A stretch of 17,083 nt of DNA from Lachnospiraceae bacterium (GTDB lineage Bacteria > Bacillota > Clostridia > Lachnospirales > Lachnospiraceae), in contig CABJAM010000025.1 in the NCBI GenBank assembly GCA_902363555.1, positions 1-17,083 on the forward strand, given 5' to 3'. The translations under genes were made by a program, and so were the position numbers. The notes under the pieces are model-generated. The model did no database searches. It saw only the letters and a list, made by a program, of their open reading frames with translations, and was not told the DNA's origin. Every line of letters starts with the position of its first letter. Position 1 is the stretch's first letter. This document shows, one piece after another, positions 11,118 through 17,083 of the stretch.

Positions 11118-13168
11118 TAGAAAGCACCTCCCTCAACGCTACTGCCTCCCACGAGTATCCCGCATCGGAACTCCAAATAACTTCCATCTGAAAACTCTGC
11201 TCGGCCAGTTTTGCCTTGTGCACCGTTTCTAAATGTCATTCCTCCGATATTACTTAGAGTACTTCCGGATAAATCCAATCCATATCGTGACATTGCCTTT
11301 GCACCTTCGCCATCCTTTGGAGCTATGACATCAAATATATAAACAAATGGTCCGTTGTCACCATCTCTGCAACCAAGTGATATTGCACCACCGAAATCAC
11401 AGTATAAGCCTAATCTGGTTGTGTCTGATCCTTCCTTGACAGAACATACGCTCCCGGCATGCTTTCCACTGTCAAACCATGAATATACCTTTAATTCATT
11501 GCCTTCAATATCTATTGATTTTCTGCCATTATCAGCGTATTGAGCAAACTTACCATTAACCTGCAATTCGCCTGTATCAAGATTCCAGAAACTTTTACCT
11601 TTTCTGTCAGATATTAACCCTGCCTTTATCCAATCAGCATTTATCCCGACAGTGCTTAATATTCTTGTAATCACATCCCCATCCACGGTCATACCAGCAT
11701 TCCAGGTCTTACCCCCGTCTGTGGATACTCCCCAGGCCTCTGCTGTCTGCTTCCAAACGATGGCACTTTCCTTTAATAAGGGTTTATCATGCATATAAAA
11801 AATAGAACTACCATCCTCCTGCTTATCAATCGTTGTGTACAACCCAGACGAGTTATCCAGCCGATTGGACAAGTCCTCCATTGCCTTTTCCCATTCTGCT
11901 TTCTGCTTTTTTAGCAACTTGTCAGCTTCCTCCCGAGCTTTCCGGTAAGCCTCCGTAGCGTTGCTGTAATAATTGCTTTGGTTCCTCAGCGGAGGTTCTG
12001 TGCTGTTTTTTAGTGTTGTGCCACCGACATACTCAAAGGCGACATCTGTCAAAAAGGTCTGATACATATTGCCTTTTTTATCCCATATCACAACCGGGTC
12101 CATAAAATCAGCAATCGCATAAGCAAAACACTCGCCCTCAAAGGGCCGCACTGTTATACCAACAACCACGGCGCCAATGCGATTAACAGCGTCTTTTTCG
12201 TTCCCTTTGGTCAATGGGTTATCGATGTTGAGAGTATATCCATCAATACCGTACAGGTAAGTCTCGTCACCATTATCCGTAGATATGGTTGTAGTAATAC
12301 CTGTAATAACCACATCATCCGTGGCTACCGTCAGGCTTGTCCAGTCATACAGATTGTGATAAGCCTCATTCTGTCCAAAATCACCCCCGTCAGCCTGATC
12401 CATAACGCCATCACCAAAGTTTCCGCCATCCATCTGATTCGGATTTATGTCGTCAGAACCTTGCCCTATATCCAGGCTCTCCTCAATCTCCTCATGTAAG
12501 CCGCCGTCAATGATCCCGGCAGTCTCAAATACAGATAGATCATAGGACTTGATAATCAGCCGATTATTGGCGTCACAATACGCGTTGCCACCAGCGATCT
12601 GTGCGATATATCCGATGACTGCACGGCAGGTCGTACCCGTCGGCAACTCGCTCACCCGGTAGTCTTGATTCCGAAAAGATGGACTTCCCAGTAGCATATC
12701 GCACTGACTGCACACATCCCGCAAAATCGTTATCAAATCCGTAGGCAGCGTTACCGACGGTACATAGGTGATGTCTGCCTTATACATATCATTGATAGCA
12801 TTGATCTCCAACGTCTCTCCAGGCGTCACTGCATCCACCACGGTAAATGTACCCTCACGGATACGCTCTGTGGTGCCATCGTCCAGGTCAATACCGGTCC
12901 ATACGGTCACCCTTGCCATGTAAAAATCGTAGTCGGAGTACCGGTCATCGGAATTGTCAATGTTGATCGTTACTGTCTTGGCCACGGCAGCGCCCAATGG
13001 AAAACCGGAGCTTCCGGAACCCTCAGACACACTATTTCCGTCAACCATAAAATCATTTTCCGGACCAAAGGACAGCTTGACCCCATTTACCAGCGTGACA
13101 TCGGCATAACACAGCAGCGGATTACCACTATTCATTTTTCTTTTAAACGCATTACTTGCACTTTTCAT
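11117..13168 (-). CDS. Tail/baseplate hub protein (prophage tail protein)
   Basis: 683 aa, with an ATGA overlap to the upstream gene. Residues about 1-400 resemble the hub (gp27-like/Tal N-terminal) region of siphophages: opening beta domain (LCYADVTLVNGVKLSF), IREGTFTVVDAVTPGE, DLITILRDVCSQCDM and TCRAVIGYIAQIAGGNAYCD, the last two typical of the hub LysM-like insert. A Gly/Asp-rich loop (about 240-270) is followed by more beta structure. Residues about 405-445 are a coiled coil (YRKAREEADKLLKKQKAEWE). The C-terminal about 220 residues are a beta-rich extension typical of minor structural proteins (ADWIKAGLISDRKGKSFWNL, DTGELQVNGKF). It forms the central hub beneath the tail tube and precedes the tail lysin gene. 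Confidence 0.8.
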   Translation of the reverse strand: MKSASNAFKRKMNSGNPLLCYADVTLVNGVKLSFGPENDFMVDGNSVSEGSGSSGFPLGAAVAKTVTINIDNSDDRYSDYDFYMARVTVWTGIDLDDGTTERIREGTFTVVDAVTPGETLEINAINDMYKADITYVPSVTLPTDLITILRDVCSQCDMLLGSPSFRNQDYRVSELPTGTTCRAVIGYIAQIAGGNAYCDANNRLIIKSYDLSVFETAGIIDGGLHEEIEESLDIGQGSDDINPNQMDGGNFGDGVMDQADGGDFGQNEAYHNLYDWTSLTVATDDVVITGITTTISTDNGDETYLYGIDGYTLNIDNPLTKGNEKDAVNRIGAVVVGITVRPFEGECFAYAIADFMDPVVIWDKKGNMYQTFLTDVAFEYVGGTTLKNSTEPPLRNQSNYYSNATEAYRKAREEADKLLKKQKAEWEKAMEDLSNRLDNSSGLYTTIDKQEDGSSIFYMHDKPLLKESAIVWKQTAEAWGVSTDGGKTWNAGMTVDGDVITRILSTVGINADWIKAGLISDRKGKSFWNLDTGELQVNGKFAQYADNGRKSIDIEGNELKVYSWFDSGKHAGSVCSVKEGSDTTRLGLYCDFGGAISLGCRDGDNGPFVYIFDVIAPKDGEGAKAMSRYGLDLSGSTLSNIGGMTFRNGAQGKTGRAEFSDGSYLEFRCGILVGGSSVEGGAF

Positions 13169-13542
13169 ATTGGATTCACTCCTGTCACTTGGAAGCTTAA
13201 TTCACTTACACGCTCTTCCCCTTTGTTTAGACGACAAACTGGTGTGTTAAAATTGGCTGCATAAAACTTACCAGTCTCCCATTTGGCTCGGTAGACATTG
13301 AAATGGTAGAAATCAAACTCTGACTTACCAACGACTTGTTGGAGTATCTGGGCACACTCGGATGCCCGCAGATTGCTCCATTTCAAGCCATACGATTCTA
13401 CTGTAAACAGTGGCGTGTTCTTCATGTTCCCTTTCATCGTCCTGCCTGACTTGGCAGAGGATGTCGTGGACAGACTTATGGTGTAACCATCCTTGTCCGG
13501 CTGCACGATCTCAATGCCGTTTATTTTTATCTTCTGCTGCAT
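13165..13542 (-). CDS. Small distal-tail-like protein (DUF6711-like)
   Basis: 125 aa, behind AAGGAGG. Starts MQQKIKINGIEIVQPDKDGY and includes TTSSAKSGRTMKGNMKNTPL, EFDFYHFNVYRAKWETGKFY and a final SELSFQVTGVNPI. The size, all-beta character and place between tape measure and hub match the small distal tail proteins of Firmicutes phages often labelled DUF6711; I recall the family from pattern and context only. It probably forms the junction ring at the tail end. Its stop overlaps the start of the hub gene by ATGA. Confidence 0.7.
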   Translation of the reverse strand: MQQKIKINGIEIVQPDKDGYTISLSTTSSAKSGRTMKGNMKNTPLFTVESYGLKWSNLRASECAQILQQVVGKSEFDFYHFNVYRAKWETGKFYAANFNTPVCRLNKGEERVSELSFQVTGVNPI

Positions 13543-13557
13543 TTCAACTCATCCTCC

Positions 13558-16425
13558 TTATGCCAGTTCAAACGGGTTGCGTCCGGTCTGCTTCTGTCTA
13601 AGTTTTGCTTCTGCTATTGTTTCTTCAAACAATACTCGCCGGTTAATCTGACCAATAAATTTATATTCCACACCGCCTGATCCCCCTGTATTACCCAATT
13701 CCTCTCGGATAATTTTGCGGATTAATCCTTCAGGTGCTTCGATATTGGTTCCTTTCCTTTGGTCACCCAAAACAGCCATAAATGGAGCGTTGGGCGGGAT
13801 AACTGCTCCCTTAGCCAGATACGGGATCTGTGGCGCTGTGATTGTTTTGATATTGATACCTTTACCACCAATACCAGGCACCCAATCCGGCAGTTTTATT
13901 TTGTTTAGTGCTTTGATGACGGTATTAAGTCCAGAGCATACACCTTTAATCATTCCATTTATCAGCCCTATGATTGCATTGATCGGGGTTTTTACGATGC
14001 CCACAATAGCATCCCAAACGCCTTTAAAAATTTGCTTTATGCCCTCCAGTGCCTGTTTCAGATTTCCCGAAAAAACACCTTTAAAAAAGGTGATAACGCC
14101 GGAAAATATCTGCTTAATACCGTCGACAATCTGTCTTACCCCCGAGAAAAAGCCATTCAGCACCTCGCCCATTGACCCGAATACTTTTGTCCAGTCCTGT
14201 GAAAATATACCGCTAATCCAATTGATAAACTTACTCATCACTGCTTTAACATCATCCCAGTTTGCAATGAGTAAAGTGATTATTGCGATGGCAGCGGTTA
14301 TTGCAAGCATCCAAGGCCCACCTAAAACATTAACTACACCTTTAATAGCTCCTACTAAACCACCTGCGCCAGTAAGCAGCTTTATTGCACCTTGTATAAT
14401 CGAGTTTGCTTTAAAAGCGGTAAAGAATACTCCTACTGCAGCTGCGGCCAGCTGAACAGGTAATGGCAATTCACCGAACGCCTGCAGTAACCCGCCTATT
14501 AATGTTGCACCAGCTTGAAACAATCCGCCGGCCAGCCCCAGCCAATCAATGGCCATAAGTGCAGCTGTGACCTGCTGGCCTACGGCGTGCCAGTCTGTCA
14601 TCTGTATCACGGTTATCAGAGTCTGCAATAAGCCAACCACAAAAGTGGACAGCGCCCCAAACATCATGCCGAGGTCAATTGAATGGATAGCTGCGTTAAT
14701 GGCCTGACTGATTGATAGACCAATCTGCACATAATCCAAGTTGGTCACGAATCCGTAGAAGGTGCGCCAGGCAATCATGAACTTATCACCAATTAATTTT
14801 CCCAGCGCGGGCCAATCGACTGTTGTAAAAATCCCCATAAGTCCAGCAGCAAAAGACGCCCCAAGGGTTATCCAGTCCACACCGGTTATCAGCTGGTCCA
14901 GCGTATAGATGATCGTATTAATTCCGGAGCCAATCGTATTTCCAAGCGCGGGCCAGTCAAAATCCCGGACCAACGCATTAAAAAACGTTGTAAGCCCGGT
15001 GGTAAACTTAGTAATCTTTCCACCGACTTTTTCCCAGCTGATTGCATTGCCAATCTTTTCAACAACACTATTCAGCTTTTCGGCTGCCAGACTCCCAAGG
15101 CCATCCCAGTCCTGGGCTTTAATCATGTCCTTTATCCGGTTTGCCAGATTAGCAAGACCTCCGGCAATTGGCACCTCCTCAAACATATCGCCAGGCGCTG
15201 GTGCCGTATATCCTCCGCCACCGGATGAGCTCTTATCCTCCATCTTGTTGATATCATCCAGTGGAGATGCATAATCCTCCAGGGCTTTTTCTGCATCCTT
15301 GGCAGCCCCCGCAGTACCTTCAAGACTGGCCGCATAATCCTCCTGGACCGATGTAGCCCGCGTAAATGTACTCTTGCCAGTCAAGGCAGCGATAAACATG
15401 CCCACATAGGTCACCGCCCGGGATATCAGGTTAATAAACGATGTAAGTATCGGCGCCACCACGCTGAGTATCGGTGCAAACGCCGTAGCAAAGCTGTTTT
15501 TCAGCTGCGTCAGGCTGGATTTAAGCATGGACAGATTTTTATTTGTCTCGTTGCTATATTGGGCCAGGTTTTGCAGCCCTTCCTTAAACCCGCCGGTAAC
15601 AGCGGCTAACCCACGAAAAACCGTGCTGAACAGGATAGACGATGCCAACATACGGCCCATAGTCATACGGCATTTGTTGGCGGACTTATTCAGCCCCATG
15701 AGGGATTTAACGCCTCTTTTGGCACCCTTCACAATGTGATCCATGGCCTTTTTCGCTGGTGACGCAAGTTTTCTAAAAGCATTGTTCATCATTTTTGTAA
15801 TGGTGTCCGTTGCTTTTGACTGCTTAGCATATTGCTGCGCATTGTTTTGCAACGATGCATAAGTCGTGTTCAGCCGCATCAGGATACTATTTAATTTTGC
15901 TGATTCCGCAGCCAACTTCGCCATATCTTTTTTAGCGGCCTCGGTATCAGAGCCCATGGTGAAAGCTTTCCCTGATGCAACAAGTTCTTCTAGCTCACCC
16001 TCAGCATATTTGATAGTATTTGACAATTCCTCGATATCGTACTGCATCGCTTTGTAGGTCTTACTCTTTGTACGTCCACCGGTTTCCAAAAACTTCCGCT
16101 GCCTGTCGGTGAGCTTGCCCAGTTTGCTTTTAGTCTGATCGATCTGATTGGCGATTTCCTTATACTCATCCGTAGGTATCTTTTGGCTCGCATACTCCTG
16201 GACTTTCTTTTTCAATTCCTCTACTTTTTGGGCCTGCTGGTTATACTGGCTGCTCACCCTGGATAATGTATCTGCCTGCTTTTGTATGGCAATTTTAGCT
16301 TTATTGCCAAGCCCTTCCACAGAGGACGCCATCCGCTTTGCTGCGGCTTCCACATCTTTAATCCCAATTTTTACGCCATTATCATCGATAGTTGCATCAA
16401 TCTTTAATGTTCCATCTGCCGCCAT
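13558..16425 (-). CDS. Tail tape measure protein
   Basis: 955 aa. Residues about 20-210 are long coiled coil (IQKQADTLSRVSSQYNQQAQ and on). Residues about 250-350 hold conserved hydrophobic segments with the family motif ending TYVGMFIAALTGKSTFTRA. Further membrane-like helices occur around 520-720 with repeated DW..LG units (FDWPALGNTIGSGI, VDWPALGKLIGDKF, TDWHAVGQQV, IDWLGLAGGL). The C-terminus (AKGAVIPPNAPFMAVLGDQR, IIREELG) is typical of tape measure proteins. It sets tail length and helps DNA passage through the membrane. It lies directly after the Gp15-like gene and is the largest gene of the window. Confidence 0.93.
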   Translation of the reverse strand: MAADGTLKIDATIDDNGVKIGIKDVEAAAKRMASSVEGLGNKAKIAIQKQADTLSRVSSQYNQQAQKVEELKKKVQEYASQKIPTDEYKEIANQIDQTKSKLGKLTDRQRKFLETGGRTKSKTYKAMQYDIEELSNTIKYAEGELEELVASGKAFTMGSDTEAAKKDMAKLAAESAKLNSILMRLNTTYASLQNNAQQYAKQSKATDTITKMMNNAFRKLASPAKKAMDHIVKGAKRGVKSLMGLNKSANKCRMTMGRMLASSILFSTVFRGLAAVTGGFKEGLQNLAQYSNETNKNLSMLKSSLTQLKNSFATAFAPILSVVAPILTSFINLISRAVTYVGMFIAALTGKSTFTRATSVQEDYAASLEGTAGAAKDAEKALEDYASPLDDINKMEDKSSSGGGGYTAPAPGDMFEEVPIAGGLANLANRIKDMIKAQDWDGLGSLAAEKLNSVVEKIGNAISWEKVGGKITKFTTGLTTFFNALVRDFDWPALGNTIGSGINTIIYTLDQLITGVDWITLGASFAAGLMGIFTTVDWPALGKLIGDKFMIAWRTFYGFVTNLDYVQIGLSISQAINAAIHSIDLGMMFGALSTFVVGLLQTLITVIQMTDWHAVGQQVTAALMAIDWLGLAGGLFQAGATLIGGLLQAFGELPLPVQLAAAAVGVFFTAFKANSIIQGAIKLLTGAGGLVGAIKGVVNVLGGPWMLAITAAIAIITLLIANWDDVKAVMSKFINWISGIFSQDWTKVFGSMGEVLNGFFSGVRQIVDGIKQIFSGVITFFKGVFSGNLKQALEGIKQIFKGVWDAIVGIVKTPINAIIGLINGMIKGVCSGLNTVIKALNKIKLPDWVPGIGGKGINIKTITAPQIPYLAKGAVIPPNAPFMAVLGDQRKGTNIEAPEGLIRKIIREELGNTGGSGGVEYKFIGQINRRVLFEETIAEAKLRQKQTGRNPFELA

Positions 16426-16437
16426 TACCTCACCACC

Positions 16438-16998
16438 TTAACCCAGCAGCTGCATCAGGCGCTCCTGTTCTTCAAGTTCTTCCTGGGTATACTTTTCCTT
16501 CAGTTCGACTAATGCACGGTTCTCCCGGCAAAACTCAATTTCCCATTTTTCCAGTTTCTTCTTTTTGGCCTTTTTGTAACGGATCCCCTGAATAGTGGAG
16601 AAAACAGATTCCCTGATCTCCATGAAGCAGCCTAAAAAAGTCCACCAGTGCATATATTTATCCGCCCTGACCTCGTGGCCGGCCACACTGTTTATGGCCG
16701 GGATGATGATGCCAGCGTCCTGTTCCCAGTCAAAGGTCCTGAGCGCCTGTTTCCCATCGTCACTTAATCCGCAGTCAATAAATTCAGCAGCCTTTTTTGC
16801 AGCCTCCTGCATAGCTTCCGGCGGTATCTCCTCATAATCCTCATAGAGTATCTTTATCATGATCTCGGTCTTTGCATAGTCGTCCAGCTCCGGATCGCCA
16901 AGCGCCATCAAAATATCCAATATCACCCGAAAATCTGTCCGGATAGCATAATCGATGCCGCAGACACACAATGACTGCGGCAGTTCCCAGGGCGTCAT
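16438..16998 (-). CDS. Bacteriophage Gp15-family protein, likely tail assembly chaperone
   Basis: 186 aa, with an ATGA overlap to the preceding gene. The N-terminal region (DYAIRTDFRVILDILMALGD, then ILYEDYEEIPPEAMQEAAKK) and central DWEQDAGIIIPAINSVAG followed by LHWW-type MHWWTFLGCFMEI match the Gp15 family found upstream of tape measure genes in Firmicutes phages. The C-terminal third is charged and helical (KKAKKKKLEKWEIEF). By position it corresponds to the second tail-assembly chaperone, the partner of the gene before it, which holds the tape measure during tail assembly. Confidence 0.85.
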   Translation of the reverse strand: MTPWELPQSLCVCGIDYAIRTDFRVILDILMALGDPELDDYAKTEIMIKILYEDYEEIPPEAMQEAAKKAAEFIDCGLSDDGKQALRTFDWEQDAGIIIPAINSVAGHEVRADKYMHWWTFLGCFMEIRESVFSTIQGIRYKKAKKKKLEKWEIEFCRENRALVELKEKYTQEELEEQERLMQLLG

Positions 16999-17083
16999 TT
17001 TTGATACTTCCTTGTATATTTACTGATCCGCGCCTGGGTCTTTTTAGTCCGAACGTTATATTCCTTTTCTATGAACTTCGTAA
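16995..17083 (-). CDS. C-terminal end of the gene before Gp15, probable tail assembly chaperone
   Basis: Only the last 28 codons are inside the window: TKFIEKEYNVRTKKTQARIS and eight more residues, ending at TGA 16997-16995, which overlaps the ATG of the Gp15-like gene (ATGA). The sequence is strongly basic. From gene order it should be the first tail assembly chaperone or a neighbouring tail protein. The rest lies beyond the right edge, so the family cannot be confirmed. Confidence 0.55.
   Translation of the reverse strand, partial: TKFIEKEYNVRTKKTQARISKYTRKYQK

Noticed and set aside
13715..14455. A 246-codon plus-strand frame inside the tape measure gene
   Set aside because: Shadow frame with Pro/Ile-rich composition, no ribosome site, fully overlapped by the well-supported tape measure protein.
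16985..17005. Possible programmed frameshift between the upstream gene and the Gp15-like gene, as in lambda G/GT
   Set aside because: The overlap has only a short A run without a proper slippery heptamer, and an ATGA stop/start overlap explains the junction.
1..17083. CRISPR arrays, tRNA or rRNA genes, diversity-generating retroelement
   Set aside because: No spaced repeat array, no tRNA-like cloverleaf noticed by eye, and no reverse transcriptase or template/variable repeat pair in the window.

Overview
The window is a continuous stretch of a temperate, long-tailed (siphovirus-type) phage of a low/mid-GC Firmicute, most likely a Clostridia/Lachnospiraceae host. Evidence for this is the strong AGGAGG-type ribosome sites, TTG/GTG starts, an ImmR/ImmA-like repressor and metalloprotease pair, an AntA/KilAC antirepressor, a Gp15-family tail gene, and collagen-like and His-rich fibre genes. 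I see no bacterial chromosomal gene anywhere.

Layout. (1) Positions 1-1332, minus strand: early/lytic genes (Cro-like HTH, antirepressor, a 42-aa protein, a truncated HTH protein). (2) 1349-1544: the genetic switch, with six 15-bp operators and two near-perfect sigma-70 promoters that face each other. (3) 1559-4162, plus strand: lysogeny module (repressor, ImmA-type protease, zinc-ribbon protein, tyrosine integrase). (4) 4179-4368: probable intact attP, marked by an 18-bp direct repeat. (5) 4452-4637: an isolated 61-aa gene (moron-like) between two terminators that share the same stem. (6) 5183-17083, minus strand: late region. In transcription order it runs tail chaperone end, Gp15-like protein, tape measure, distal-tail-like protein, tail/baseplate protein, tail lysin, fibre and collagen-like genes, XhlA-like protein, holin, endolysin.

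The most interesting signal is in the fibre region. The collagen-like tail gene (7210-7884, minus) carries a 14-bp sequence at codons 113-116 that recurs in inverted orientation at 6913-6926. Reading rightwards from that second copy, in the same frame, is a start-less 91-codon open segment (6926-7201, plus) that converges on the expressed C-terminus with only 8 bp between the two stop codons. This is the architecture of an invertible tail-protein cassette that swaps C-termini, like the Mu G segment. About 1.1 kb upstream in the same operon, another fibre gene (8041-8980) is broken by one extra base in a run of eight G, so a second variable locus is possible.

Because the integrase, both arm-site clusters and the lysis genes lie together with nothing chromosomal between them, the sequence looks like a circular or virion-derived phage genome rather than an integrated prophage with separated attL and attR.
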